A stretch of DNA of 64,000 bases from Paenibacillus lignilyticus (GTDB lineage Bacteria; Bacillota; Bacilli; Paenibacillales; Paenibacillaceae), in the NCBI RefSeq assembly GCF_017942085.1, contig NZ_JAGKSP010000002.1, positions 868,001 to 932,000 of the forward strand, read 5' to 3'. Numbering within the stretch: the stretch's first letter is position 1; every line of letters begins with the position of its first letter. Made by a program: the position numbers and the translations under genes. The notes under the pieces are model-generated. The model was not told the origin of the DNA, ran no database searches, and saw only the letters and a list, made by a program, of their open reading frames with translations. Shown here piece after piece: positions 26,869-36,123 of this stretch.

Positions 26869-27759
26869 TTACCCTTTGATAGAACCTACCATGACGCCCT
26901 TGACGAAATACTTTTGCACGAACGGATAGATGCATAGAATCGGAGCCATGGTGATGACGATCGCCGCCATCTGGATGTTTTTCGGATTGATCTGCCGGTT
27001 CAGGATCATCTCCTTTACCCGCGAGCTTTGCCCTTCCTGCTGCGTGAAAATGATGGAGCGCAGGAACATTTGCAGCGGATACCGATTCTCGTCCTTCAAA
27101 TAAATCAGCGCATTAAACCATACATTCCAGTGCGCCACGACAGTGAACAAGGCGAAGGTGGCTAGCAGCGCCTTGGACAGCGGCAAATAGATGCGGAACA
27201 GTACGACCAAGTCATTCGCTCCGTCGATATAAGCCGATTCCCGAAGCTCCGATGAAATATTTTGAAAGAATGTCCGAAAAATAATGACGTTATAGGCGCT
27301 GATGCAGCCAGGCACGACCATAACCCAGAAGGTATTCAGCATATGCAGCTGTTTGATGATCAAGTAGGTCGGTATCATGCCTCCGCTGAAGAACATCGTA
27401 ATGGCTAGAAATACGGTGATGCTTTTCTTGAGCTGAAATTTCGAAATCGTGAGCGGATACGCCATCAGCGATGTCAGAAACAGCGTCAACAGTGTACCCG
27501 CCGCGGCATAAAGCACCGTATTGCGATAGCTGATGTAGAGCATCGGCTTCTCGAAGATGACGCTATATCCCATCGTGTTAAACCCTCTTGGGAACCATGT
27601 TACCTTCCCTAGCGAAATATAATCGGAGTGACTTAAGGAAACCGAAATTACATTGATCAGCGGGTATACCGTTACAACCACTAGCAGCAGCATGAGTCCG
27701 ATATTAACCGCATCAAAAATACGGGATCCCAAACTTGATTTATATACCATGCGATTCAC
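26869..27759 (-). CDS. Carbohydrate ABC transporter permease, LplC type (importer 3)
   Basis: 296 residues with six membrane segments, the EAA loop RESAYIDGANDLVVLFRIYL and the end FVQKYFVKGVMVGSIKG. It directly abuts its LplB partner, which suggests translational coupling. Confidence 0.92.
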   Translation of the reverse strand: MNRMVYKSSLGSRIFDAVNIGLMLLLVVVTVYPLINVISVSLSHSDYISLGKVTWFPRGFNTMGYSVIFEKPMLYISYRNTVLYAAAGTLLTLFLTSLMAYPLTISKFQLKKSITVFLAITMFFSGGMIPTYLIIKQLHMLNTFWVMVVPGCISAYNVIIFRTFFQNISSELRESAYIDGANDLVVLFRIYLPLSKALLATFALFTVVAHWNVWFNALIYLKDENRYPLQMFLRSIIFTQQEGQSSRVKEMILNRQINPKNIQMAAIVITMAPILCIYPFVQKYFVKGVMVGSIKG

Positions 27760-28719
27760 CTACCATAAGCTCGTTTCCGAGTATTTGCGTGACAGTCGAT
27801 TCGTAATGAGGACGAATAGGAAGGATACCGCCGATAACATCAATCCGACGGCTGCCGCATACTCGAATCGTCCACCTTCAATCCCTAATCTGTACACATA
27901 CGTATCGATTACATCAGCCTTCTCGTAAGTACTCGGGTTGTACATGAGCAGCACTTTCATGAAATCGGTACCTAGAATTCCACCTACGGACAAAATGAAC
28001 AAAATGATAATCGTAGGCATAATAGCCGGAATCGATATATTCCTGATCTTCTGCCACCGATTCGCTCCATCGATCGATGCCACGTCATAAAGCGTGGGAT
28101 CCGCATTGCTGAGAGCGGCTAAATATAGAATGGTTCCCCATCCGATCCCCTGCCAGATGCCCGAGCCGATGAACAACGTGCGGAAGTATTTCGATTCTGT
28201 CATAAAGTTAATTGGTTCTAGGCCGAACAGCCCCGTAATCTGGTTAAACAAGCCATCAAGCGATGCAAACTCTTTGAGCATCCCCACGATAATGACGGTA
28301 GATATGAAGTGCGGGAAATAGGAGACGGTCTGCACGAACTTCTTTAACGCCGTATGCCTGATCTCATTAAGCAGCAGCGCTAGAATGATAGGTGCCGGAA
28401 ATCCGAATACGAGTCCGTAAGCGCCGAGAATGAGCGTGTTTTTGATCGTTCGCAACGCCATTGGATTGTCCAGAAATTGCTTAAAGTATTTGAGACCGAC
28501 CCATTCGCTCCCCCATATTCCCTTTGCCACGTTGTAATCTTTGAATGCTACAAGCACGCCGTACATTGGAAAGTAGGCAAACACCAGCACGATCAAAAAG
28601 CCGGGGAGTACCATGAGGTACAAATATTTTTGCTGCATGCATTCACGCAAAAATCGGTTTGGCCCGCTTGTGCCGGAACGCGCTTTCATTATGCCTTTCT
28701 CAGATGCCGTCTGATTCAC
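27760..28719 (-). CDS. Carbohydrate ABC transporter permease, LplB type (importer 3)
   Basis: 319 residues. VLPGFLIVLVFAYFPMYGVL opens the first membrane segment, and the EAA loop is YDVASIDGANRWQKIRNISI (Asp-Val in place of the usual Glu-Ala). First gene of the importer 3 operon, divergent from the AraC-type regulator. Confidence 0.92.
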   Translation of the reverse strand: MNQTASEKGIMKARSGTSGPNRFLRECMQQKYLYLMVLPGFLIVLVFAYFPMYGVLVAFKDYNVAKGIWGSEWVGLKYFKQFLDNPMALRTIKNTLILGAYGLVFGFPAPIILALLLNEIRHTALKKFVQTVSYFPHFISTVIIVGMLKEFASLDGLFNQITGLFGLEPINFMTESKYFRTLFIGSGIWQGIGWGTILYLAALSNADPTLYDVASIDGANRWQKIRNISIPAIMPTIIILFILSVGGILGTDFMKVLLMYNPSTYEKADVIDTYVYRLGIEGGRFEYAAAVGLMLSAVSFLFVLITNRLSRKYSETSLW

Positions 28720-28795
28720 GACGCGATTCCTCCTTCTCTATGCTTAGACCCGTTATCGTTCATTTCGAACGTCCGCTGTCTGACCTAACGATAGG

Positions 28796-28809
28796 AGAAA
28801 CCGCTTTCA
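28796..28809 (-). promoter_or_regulatory. cre-like box upstream of importer 3
   Basis: Minus-strand TGAAAGCGGTTTCT matches the CcpA consensus at 13 of 14 positions (G instead of a pyrimidine at position 9). It lies about 80 bases before the permease gene, in the divergent promoter region 28720-28969, which holds no gene. Confidence 0.45.
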
Positions 28810-28969
28810 ACCGCAATTTAAAAGATGTTAGATCATCATCAAAATGTTAGATTCGGCCATATAACTTTTGTTAGGTACCTTAGGCGAAATAAGCTTCTTG
28901 ACGCTATCCGTTCTTATCATGTAAGGTGAAACCTACATGCCTGTCCTTTATTCGTCCTAGGAGGAAACC

Positions 28970-31288
28970 ATGATACAACTGTTGAAGTCGATTCCGCGCA
29001 AAGCGACGGCCAGCATGAAGAAGAAGACGCTGGTTAGCATTTTCCTGCGCTTTTTTGTGCTGACTGTGCTGCTGATGGTTTCGTCCGCCACGATAGCTGT
29101 TTATTCGAACTACCGGATGATCGACGACGCGAAAGAATCGAACCGGAACTATTTGCGCGCTGTCTCCTCGTCGCTTGATGGCTTGTTCAACAAGCTTAAA
29201 GACAAAGGCTATAGCATTGCCTCCGATACCGATTTTCTCAATCTGGTTGCCATGACGGACAAATCGCAAAAGAATTATAGCTCCACCTCTTTCGAATTGA
29301 GCAATAAGCTGTACGATCTGTATATTAGCGATGATGTAGTCGATGATGCCTTTATCTATTTCCAGAACCTTAATACTGTACTGGCCGGTTCCGGATCCTA
29401 CGATCCGACTTTTTATTTCAATCGACATTATCGCTACAAGGACTACCCGCAAGCCTTCTGGAACAACGCGCCCGAGAGTGGCAGCGATTCTTCCATCTTC
29501 CCCGCTACCGACGTAACGACGCAGAGCGGCGACTCCGGAGAGAAACGATATAAGAGCATCGTTCCGCTTCTTCTCAACATCGAAAGCCTTGCTCGTGCGC
29601 GCAGCTACATGACCATTAATATAGACGAACAAAAAATCTATCGATTGATTGATGACATGAACATTACGAAAAAGGGAGATATTTACCTCGTCGATACGCT
29701 TCATAACCGATTTATTAGCACAACAGACCGCAAAAAGCTTGGCGAAACGTTCGATGCAAAGTCACTCCCCTTGAATGTGACCGACGGCAGCACCGAATCG
29801 ACCGTGAAAATCGGCAGTGAACGGTACATGCTGTCTTTTCAACATTCGACCTGGAGTAATCTTGGATTCCTGATCGTGACTCCGGAGCACATGCTGACCG
29901 GCCCAACGAACCATTTTCTATATTGGACCATCGGTGTAATGGTCTTGTTCATGCTGATCGGGACGTTCATTTCGGCCGTATTCACGCGGGGCATCTATTC
30001 GCCGCTGGCAGAGATCGTCATTCAGATGAAACGCTTTGCAATGTCCCCTTTCGAGCATGGCGGATCAGAATACGATTATATAAAAGAAAATATGACGTCA
30101 TTGCAGCAGTTTCATCAGGAAAGCATGCCCTCGCTCCTGCAAATCTTGCTTTACCGTGCGCTGAATCAGCAGATTGATCAGGCAGACATCGACCGCCTGC
30201 AGCAGAAATACGATTTTTTTCGTGGCGGGGACTGCTTCGCCCTTGCGGTCGTCAGAGTCGGCTTCTCCGCTTGGAGCGAGCGATCACCTGCAGATTTGAA
30301 ACGGCTTTTAGCTGACTTCAACAAGCCTGCGCTTGATATTTCAGAGCATGAGAGCGTTCTCTTCTTACAGGAACATAACGCGGAGGACATACATGCTAGT
30401 GTCCAGCGGTTAGGCGATTTATTCGCGGCATTCCTAGAGGATCATCGTGCTAGCGTAAATCTAGCTGTAGGTATCAGCCCGATATTTCATCCATTAGAGC
30501 AAACCTCGAAGGCCTATAAAGAAGCTTGTGCTGTCTTGGATTTGCGAAGCGTGAACAAAGAGGGCGTCCTATTTACGGACGCGGATGAATCCCGAGGCGG
30601 CAGAGCTAGCGCTTATCTCGCGGCAGACAAGAAAGAAATGCTATACAAGCATTTGGATCACGGTAATGTGGAGGGCGCCGCTCATTTGTTGGAACAGCTG
30701 CTTGGGGAGGCGCGCAATCAGGACATGCCGTTTAAACTGTTCAAACAGCTGGCGAGCGATCTGCTCTATCTCGCGGTCGAGATCGTCTATGTTCGCGGCA
30801 TAGACGATCAATCTTTATTTGACATGCCTGCCGACGAAGTCATCCCTTACATCGGCACCGTTCAAGATCCCCGGATCTTGGAGTCCTTATGCCGAGATAT
30901 CTATCGCGCGCTATCCGTTCATATCCAGAACCAGCTCCAATCGTCGAAGACGATTAATGGGATGCTGGATTATATTGCGCAGCATTTGCCGGAGGCCAAT
31001 TTGACGATGATTGCCGATCGTTTCAACATGAATGCCAACTATGTTTCGCAATATTTCAAGAAGCAGCTAGGCGTTACGTTTACCGACTACATTAATGGGC
31101 TAAGAATCGATAAAGCGAAGAAACTCTTGGTTGGCTCGGCTATTACGGTAAATGACATCGGCAAGCAGGTTGGCTTCAATAATGCGAACGCCTTTATTCG
31201 CATGTTCAAGAAGCTCGAAGCCGTGACGCCTAACGAGTACCGCAAGGGCAACCAAGCGCTGCATCAACAAGCAGCAGCAGAGAGGTGA
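28970..31288 (+). CDS. Membrane-bound AraC-family sensor-regulator
   Basis: 772 residues. Membrane segments near residues 24-45 and about 313-337 flank an extracellular sensor region. The C-terminus (about 665-765) has the two AraC helix-turn-helix motifs: LTMIADRFNMNANYVSQYF and VNDIGKQVGFNNANAFIRMF. This architecture is common in Paenibacillus beside LplABC-type importers. Divergent from importer 3, it is its likely activator. The sensor probably reads the external sugar, perhaps through a solute-binding protein. Confidence 0.88.
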   Translation: MIQLLKSIPRKATASMKKKTLVSIFLRFFVLTVLLMVSSATIAVYSNYRMIDDAKESNRNYLRAVSSSLDGLFNKLKDKGYSIASDTDFLNLVAMTDKSQKNYSSTSFELSNKLYDLYISDDVVDDAFIYFQNLNTVLAGSGSYDPTFYFNRHYRYKDYPQAFWNNAPESGSDSSIFPATDVTTQSGDSGEKRYKSIVPLLLNIESLARARSYMTINIDEQKIYRLIDDMNITKKGDIYLVDTLHNRFISTTDRKKLGETFDAKSLPLNVTDGSTESTVKIGSERYMLSFQHSTWSNLGFLIVTPEHMLTGPTNHFLYWTIGVMVLFMLIGTFISAVFTRGIYSPLAEIVIQMKRFAMSPFEHGGSEYDYIKENMTSLQQFHQESMPSLLQILLYRALNQQIDQADIDRLQQKYDFFRGGDCFALAVVRVGFSAWSERSPADLKRLLADFNKPALDISEHESVLFLQEHNAEDIHASVQRLGDLFAAFLEDHRASVNLAVGISPIFHPLEQTSKAYKEACAVLDLRSVNKEGVLFTDADESRGGRASAYLAADKKEMLYKHLDHGNVEGAAHLLEQLLGEARNQDMPFKLFKQLASDLLYLAVEIVYVRGIDDQSLFDMPADEVIPYIGTVQDPRILESLCRDIYRALSVHIQNQLQSSKTINGMLDYIAQHLPEANLTMIADRFNMNANYVSQYFKKQLGVTFTDYINGLRIDKAKKLLVGSAITVNDIGKQVGFNNANAFIRMFKKLEAVTPNEYRKGNQALHQQAAAER

Positions 31289-32880
31289 TGAGACATATGC
31301 TGTACAGACATCGAACAATCATCCTAGTATCCTTTCTGACCGCGGTACTTCTGCTTGCAGCTGCTTGTCTGTTCGTCGTATTCGATAAGAAGGCTGAAGG
31401 CAAGCAAGCTGAGCCGCCGATCGTAATTAAAGCGGCCGTCCCTTCCTTCGCTAGGGAACGGAATACGATGATCGACCTCGAGTACGAGCGGCTTACGCAG
31501 TTGAAGTTCGATTGGATTCAGTTTCCGGTGAACGATTATATCAAACGCATCAAGCAGCTGCTGGCCTCGTCCGGAGAGAAACCGGATATCTTCATCATCG
31601 ATAAAGATATGGTGCAGCGGTTCGGTCCACAAGGGATGTTGCTCGATCTACAGCCCTACTTGGATCGGATGCCGAATTTGCAGCGCTGGATAAGCAAGTA
31701 CCCGCAAATCTACCGCAGCATCGTCACCGAGGATGGCAAGCTGTATGGGATTGACGGCTTCAACACGTATGGGCAAATGCCGGTCGGCTATATGCTGCGT
31801 GCGGATATCTTCTATCGCAACGGAATGCTGCTGCCGAAGACGTTCGATGAGTTATACGATTCGCTCAAGCAGCTCAAGAACATGTATCCGGATTCGAAGC
31901 CGATTTCGAATCGGTGGGGGCCGAACCGGCTCTTGGAAAGCTTCTTCATGGCCTATCACACGCATTACGGCATTTACTTCAATAACGAAGATTTGAGTTA
32001 TAAGTTCGGACCTGTGGAGAGCAACTACAAGAAGGCGGTTGAGCTTGCCAGGAAGTTTTACGAGGCGAAGCTGATTGATCCCGATTTTGCAACGACCGCG
32101 GAGTCGCAGTATTTCGAGAACATTACATCCGGCAAAACATTCGCTATATTTAACGATTATTTTATAGAGATGGACGGGTGGCAGGAAAAAGGAAAAAAAC
32201 AAGATTCCTTCTTTAACTTGAAAGCAGTCCTCCCTTTCATTACCGATACCGGCCTGCAAGCACTCGAGAAAGTTCAGTACCCGAATACGCAGGGAACTTG
32301 GGTCATCGCGATCAACGCTAAATCCAAACATATCGACGAATTGATCCGCTTGCTTGATGCGCAATATTCGGCTGAAATGATGGAGCTTGTCAATTGGGGG
32401 ATCGAAGGAGATACGTTCGTTTGGGCTAACGGGGAGCGTACGTATACGTCCAAGATTCAAACGAAATTGAATCCGAAGGGGACAGTTCCGCCGCAGCAGC
32501 TAGGTATCGACGGCCGAACCGGTATTTGGGTGCCCTACGATCAAGATGCGGAGTATAAGCGAAGCTGGGGAGCATTGGGGCTCGAAGCGCAGCAGTCCTA
32601 TAACGAAAACGCAAGCCGGATCGGTTTCTTCGATGGGCCGGCTGTTCCGTTCAAGCAGGATGAGCTAAACACGATTACGAAGATTATGACCCCGTTAGAC
32701 AAATTTATAACGGGGAAGCTGATCAAGTTCGTCACCGGCGAGCTGAACATGGATAGCGACTGGAACTCGTTTCAAGAAGAACTTGGCAGAATGGGCTACC
32801 AACGCGTGTTGGACATGTACCGCGAGAAGTTCGCAAAGCTGCCGGAAGATCAGAAAAAGCTGAATAAGACCATTAGGTAA
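31288..32880 (+). CDS. Second solute-binding protein, coupled to the AraC sensor gene
   Basis: About 530 residues of the same receptor family as the importer lipoproteins (NWGIEGDTFVWANGERTY near 370-390, EELGRMGYQRVLDMYREKF near the end). The N-terminus VLLLAAACLFVVF may be a lipobox or a plain membrane anchor, because hydrophobic residues continue after the Cys. The ATG at 31288 overlaps the stop of the AraC gene (TGATG). It has no permeases of its own beside it on this strand, so it may serve the sensor or importer 3. Confidence 0.85.
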   Translation: MRHMLYRHRTIILVSFLTAVLLLAAACLFVVFDKKAEGKQAEPPIVIKAAVPSFARERNTMIDLEYERLTQLKFDWIQFPVNDYIKRIKQLLASSGEKPDIFIIDKDMVQRFGPQGMLLDLQPYLDRMPNLQRWISKYPQIYRSIVTEDGKLYGIDGFNTYGQMPVGYMLRADIFYRNGMLLPKTFDELYDSLKQLKNMYPDSKPISNRWGPNRLLESFFMAYHTHYGIYFNNEDLSYKFGPVESNYKKAVELARKFYEAKLIDPDFATTAESQYFENITSGKTFAIFNDYFIEMDGWQEKGKKQDSFFNLKAVLPFITDTGLQALEKVQYPNTQGTWVIAINAKSKHIDELIRLLDAQYSAEMMELVNWGIEGDTFVWANGERTYTSKIQTKLNPKGTVPPQQLGIDGRTGIWVPYDQDAEYKRSWGALGLEAQQSYNENASRIGFFDGPAVPFKQDELNTITKIMTPLDKFITGKLIKFVTGELNMDSDWNSFQEELGRMGYQRVLDMYREKFAKLPEDQKKLNKTIR

Positions 32881-32885
32881 CTAAA

Positions 32886-32919
32886 AGAACCCGGAACAAT
32901 TTCCCATTGTTCGGGTTCT
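32886..32919 (+). terminator. Rho-independent terminator
   Basis: AGAACCCGGAACAAT pairs with ATTGTTCGGGTTCT around TTCCC, just after the second solute-binding gene. Confidence 0.8.
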
Positions 32920-32981
32920 TTCCATCTAGGAAAGTTCCCGATGAAGGAAGCCATCCGGAACTTATCCATTTTTCTTTCGTT

Positions 32982-34079
32982 TTACCTTACTCGGTATTCA
33001 TCAAAGAACATCGGCAAAATAGTCGTTGAAGCACCTGGCATTTCAGGCAGCACGTAGAATCCTTCCTTGACGGTAGCCGGCTCTTCAAAGATGTGACGAA
33101 TCCAAGGGATATACTCCAGCATTATCGCATTCTGAGTGGAGGCAACGAGATGCTGATGGATTTGACCCATATCTCCGACATGCGGACAGATCGGTACATC
33201 GTAAGATGCAGCCAGTCCCGCAACCTGCAGCCACTCGGTAATGCCGGCTACGCGCGTCACATCTACTTGGCAGTATTCTACGGCACCTTGATGAATATAA
33301 TCGCGGAAGGCGTATTTGTTATAAACATGCTCGCCAAGCGCAATCGGTACGTTCAGTTCATCGGCCAACTTCTTATGACCCATGATATCGTCCGGATTGA
33401 GCGGCTCCTCGAGCCAGAACAGATCGAATTCTTCAAGCTTCTTGCCCCACGTCATCGCTGTATTGATGTTCCATTGTTGGTTGACGTCGATCATAAATAT
33501 AATGTCGTCACCGATTAACTTGCGAACCGCTTTACAGCGGTCGTAATCTTCGCGCGGATCCTGCTTTCCGACCTTAATTTTGATACCCGTAAAGCCCGAC
33601 TCGACGATCGCTGCCACATCCTTCAGCAGGCGCTCTTTCGACCAATTGAGCCATCCGCCGTTCGTGTTGTACGCTTTAATCGGCTTGGACTTCGCTCCGC
33701 CAAGCAGTTGCCAGAGCGGCCTATTCGATGCTTTTGCCATAATGTCCCACAATGCAATGTCCACCGCCGCGAGTGCCATGTGCGTAACTCCAGCTCTGCC
33801 AATCCAGTGCATTTTACCAAAGCGCATCTCGTCCCACAGCTCTTTTACCATATACGGATCTTTACCGATTAATAGAGGTTTGTAATACTTTTCAATTGTA
33901 TCGGCGATCATATCGTCGCCATGGGCGCAAGTTCCCGTATATCCATATCCGATAAAGCCTTCATCCGTATAGATGCGGACACCGGCTAAGCCCCAATGCG
34001 TCGCGACGTTAATGGCATCAGTAATCGGAGGTGTGATCGGTACGTGCAGGACAAACGTTTCTACATTCGTAATTTTCAT
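32982..34079 (-). CDS. Mandelate racemase/muconate lactonizing enzyme family (enolase superfamily), probable sugar-acid dehydratase
   Basis: 365 residues. GIKIKVGKQD (about 165-174) provides the catalytic Lys pair, MIDVNQQW the first metal Asp, LEEPLNPDDI and ALGEHVYNK the other metal Glu residues, and CPHVGDM a catalytic-type His. This set fits acid-sugar dehydratases. ATG 34079 with GGAGCGG upstream is chosen. Beside a GntR regulator and an SDR remnant, it looks like a small uronate/aldonate catabolic cluster. Confidence 0.85.
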   Translation of the reverse strand: MKITNVETFVLHVPITPPITDAINVATHWGLAGVRIYTDEGFIGYGYTGTCAHGDDMIADTIEKYYKPLLIGKDPYMVKELWDEMRFGKMHWIGRAGVTHMALAAVDIALWDIMAKASNRPLWQLLGGAKSKPIKAYNTNGGWLNWSKERLLKDVAAIVESGFTGIKIKVGKQDPREDYDRCKAVRKLIGDDIIFMIDVNQQWNINTAMTWGKKLEEFDLFWLEEPLNPDDIMGHKKLADELNVPIALGEHVYNKYAFRDYIHQGAVEYCQVDVTRVAGITEWLQVAGLAASYDVPICPHVGDMGQIHQHLVASTQNAIMLEYIPWIRHIFEEPATVKEGFYVLPEMPGASTTILPMFFDEYRVR

Positions 34080-34120
34080 TGGTAACCGCTCCATTCATTG
34101 GATATGAAAGTATGAAACTA

Positions 34121-34245
34121 TTAGTAACCGAGTGACGCTCCCCCATCTACTGGAAGAGCTACGCCCGTAATGAAACCGGATTGAGGAGTGGACCTCCCCG
34201 GGTCACGATAGCCGTTTTCCCCACTAACTCGTCTAATCGCCCCAC
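34121..34245 (-). pseudogene. Short-chain dehydrogenase (SDR) with large internal deletion
   Basis: One frame reads GRLDELVGKTAIVTRGG, the N-terminal cofactor strand of an SDR. A few bases on, the next frame reads QSGFITGVALPVDGGASLGY and stop, the usual SDR C-terminus. About 200 residues between are gone and the frame is shifted. It lies between the GntR gene and the dehydratase, so it was probably the second enzyme of that cluster. Confidence 0.75.
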
Positions 34246-34286
34246 AACAATTAATCATTTATCATGTATGATTTATTTCAAAAAAA

Positions 34287-34952
34287 TTATAGGAAGAAGT
34301 TTCTCGTACGTATATGCGAGTTTTTCAAATGCTGAAGAAGGTGGTTTGCTGCACCATCAAAATCGCGGGACACCAAAGCATTGACGACAAGCATGTGCTC
34401 CGCCCACTCTTCTTCAATGACTTGAAGCTCCATCTCTTTATGGATAAACGATAAATATCTATGTATGCGCTCGATATACATGTTGATTAGCTTTTTTAGC
34501 GTTTCGTTATCGCAGTATTGCAAAAGTAAACCGTGAAGGTTCCGATTCATTTCCGCAATCCGCTGAAGCTTCTCTTCGTTTTCCGTTGGCTTGTTATTAG
34601 ACCATTCTTCCATGTCCCGGACGATATCTCTAATTCTGTTGTCGGGGATGAGAGGTGCTGCTTTAGATAGAGCAAGCGTTTCCAGGTTCATTCGAATTTC
34701 AAAAATTTCATCCAATTCTTGCAGCGTCATCTCAGTCGCGTACATGCCTTTGAAAGGCACCATGTGAACTAATCCTTCAGCTGTCAATCGGGACAGCGCT
34801 TCTCGAATTGGGATATTACTGACCTCCAGCTCGCGAGCCAATTGATCAATATTGATCTTCTCGCCAGGAGGGATTTCGTGATTCATAATCTGTCTCTTGA
34901 GCAAAGCATAAATCTCATCGGTAAGCACATATCGGCTTAAACCCTTTTTCAT
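34287..34952 (-). CDS. GntR family regulator, FadR/FCD subfamily
   Basis: 221 residues. Winged helix: LARELEVSNIPIREALSRL (about 40-58) with the following EGLVHMVPFKGMYA wing. An all-helical FCD ligand domain follows (LDEIFEIRMNLETLALSKAA). FCD regulators respond to carboxylated sugars or similar acids. It lies upstream of the SDR remnant and dehydratase on the same strand and likely controls them. ATG 34952 is preferred over GTG 34961. Confidence 0.88.
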   Translation of the reverse strand: MKKGLSRYVLTDEIYALLKRQIMNHEIPPGEKINIDQLARELEVSNIPIREALSRLTAEGLVHMVPFKGMYATEMTLQELDEIFEIRMNLETLALSKAAPLIPDNRIRDIVRDMEEWSNNKPTENEEKLQRIAEMNRNLHGLLLQYCDNETLKKLINMYIERIHRYLSFIHKEMELQVIEEEWAEHMLVVNALVSRDFDGAANHLLQHLKNSHIRTRNFFL

Positions 34953-35033
34953 AGTGATCACCGACCCTTTAATATATCATACACGATTTATTATATAAGA
35001 GGATTGGTCATTAGACAAGATCAAATCATACAA

Positions 35034-35092
35034 CATGCAGGCTGGCGGTCCGGTAGATCCTTGTGCTCCGGTTGCCCCTTGTGCTCCGGTTT
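35034..35092 (-). pseudogene. Collagen-like Gly-X-Y scrap 1
   Basis: The minus strand encodes TGAQGATGAQGSTGPPA directly after a stop codon: collagen-type Gly-X-Y triplets as in exosporium and surface proteins of bacilli. No signal or remaining gene is present. Confidence 0.5.
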
Positions 35093-35108
35093 TTCAAATA
35101 GATATCAA

Positions 35109-35147
35109 AACAAGCCCACCTCCATTATTTCTTGGAGACGGGGCTTG
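35109..35147 (-). terminator. Rho-independent terminator
   Basis: CAAGCCC and GGGCTTG arms with an inner CTCCA/TGGAG pair, and TTTTG following on the minus strand. It is just downstream of the small membrane gene at 35170. Confidence 0.7.
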
Positions 35148-35169
35148 TGGAACTTTAACCCATAAACCG

Positions 35170-35331
35170 TTATCTTCTTTTAAACATGAAGGGCAGAAAG
35201 ACGAAAGGAACGAAGAGAAAAAAAGGAAAACCGAACATCTTACTGATCAGTAGGAATAAGCCGCTGACAACAATGGTAAAAAACAAACTATATAAACAAC
35301 CTCTACCGGATATATTACTAAAAAAGAACAC
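35170..35331 (-). CDS. Small two-segment membrane protein (53 aa, GTG start)
   Basis: The GTG at 35331 lies 6 bases after AGGAGG. It encodes 53 residues: a short polar start with GRGCLYS, two hydrophobic stretches (FFTIVVSGLFLLIS and FPFFLFVPFVFLPFMF) and a KRR end, then a terminator. Binding site, codon pattern and terminator make it credible. Function unknown. Confidence 0.6.
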   Translation of the reverse strand: MFFFSNISGRGCLYSLFFTIVVSGLFLLISKMFGFPFFLFVPFVFLPFMFKRR

Positions 35332-35416
35332 TTTATTCCTCCTTCAAAACCTGACAGCGCCGAGCCCTTCAAATCGAAAATTGTTAACTCGAATAATTTT
35401 AAGTAAAGTAACAAGA

Positions 35417-35450
35417 CAAGACCATGGCTTGAGCAATTGCCACGGTCTTG
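35417..35450 (-). terminator. Rho-independent terminator
   Basis: CAAGACCATGGC pairs with GCCACGGTCTTG (one mismatch). It lies about 20 bases after the stop of the WGxxGxxG-type gene. Confidence 0.75.
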
Positions 35451-35471
35451 TTATAAAATAACAATCTTTAG

Positions 35472-35777
35472 TTATGAACGCTCAGGATTACGGTCATGGT
35501 TACGACTTCTCAATCCAGCTAAACCGATTAGACCTAAAAGTCCTAACCAGCCCCAATCCATGTCATTATCATCATTTACTGCATTAGCGCGATAGTTACC
35601 TGCTGCAGTTGATGTCGCATTGTAGCTATTTGTATTTATTGAACGGTTGTCATAAGACTGGTTACTTTGTGTAGATGGTGAGGTCATATTGCCTGCAGCG
35701 CTTAAGATTCCGGCACCCATCATTAAGGTGAAGCAGCCTAGCAGCAAAAATGTGAATAGATATTTCAAATTTCTCAT
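35472..35777 (-). CDS. Small exported protein with WGxxGxxG C-terminal motif
   Basis: 101 residues: an N-terminal signal (YLFTFLLLGCFTLMMGAGI), an Asn/Ser/Thr-rich middle, then WGWLGLLGLIGLAGLRSR and a basic tail. The Trp-Gly hydrophobic end plus basic residues matches the WGxxGxxG-CTERM-like proteins of bacilli, thought to be membrane-sorted. ATG 35777 has an AGAGGAG site; the long upstream extension is not coding. Confidence 0.7.
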   Translation of the reverse strand: MRNLKYLFTFLLLGCFTLMMGAGILSAAGNMTSPSTQSNQSYDNRSINTNSYNATSTAAGNYRANAVNDDNDMDWGWLGLLGLIGLAGLRSRNHDRNPERS

Positions 35778-35951
35778 GTGAATTAACTCCTCTGCTGATG
35801 TTTTGGTCTGTCTTACTTTTGTTTTCCCTGTATGTAAGTGAAATATTCGATCGATTAAATAATCATACAATGTAACAATCCTGCCAGGAACGAGGTAGTA
35901 AATAATTCCCTTCTGCACCTGAGAATTCAGCTTTTTTATTGGTTAAATACA

Positions 35952-35975
35952 AAAGCTCCCTAGAAAGGAGCCTTT
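35952..35975 (-). terminator. Short hairpin terminator of collagen-like scrap 2
   Basis: AAAGGCTCC and GGAGCTTTT arms around TTTCTAG (slightly imperfect), with a T run on the minus strand. Confidence 0.55.
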
Positions 35976-36061
35976 GAGGAGATATAGCAATTATATTTAG
36001 CGATTGTTTCCACGGGACCGTTGCTACCTTGAGAACCGCTGGAACCATTACTACCACGGGA
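35960..36061 (-). pseudogene. Collagen-like Gly-X-Y scrap 2
   Basis: After a stop, the minus strand reads RGSNGSSGSQGSNGPVETIA and ends soon after at a stop inside the hairpin at 35952. Five Gly-X-Y triplets plus a terminator mark the tail of a former collagen-like gene. Confidence 0.5.
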
Positions 36062-36123
36062 TCACATTAGAGCCCAATCGATGGAGGAAGACTCTAACCA
36101 TTCAAGTTCGTTAATATTTGGAT

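Noticed and set aside
35186-35461. 91-residue plus-strand Lys-rich ORF
   Set aside because: It lies antisense to the small membrane gene and across two terminators.
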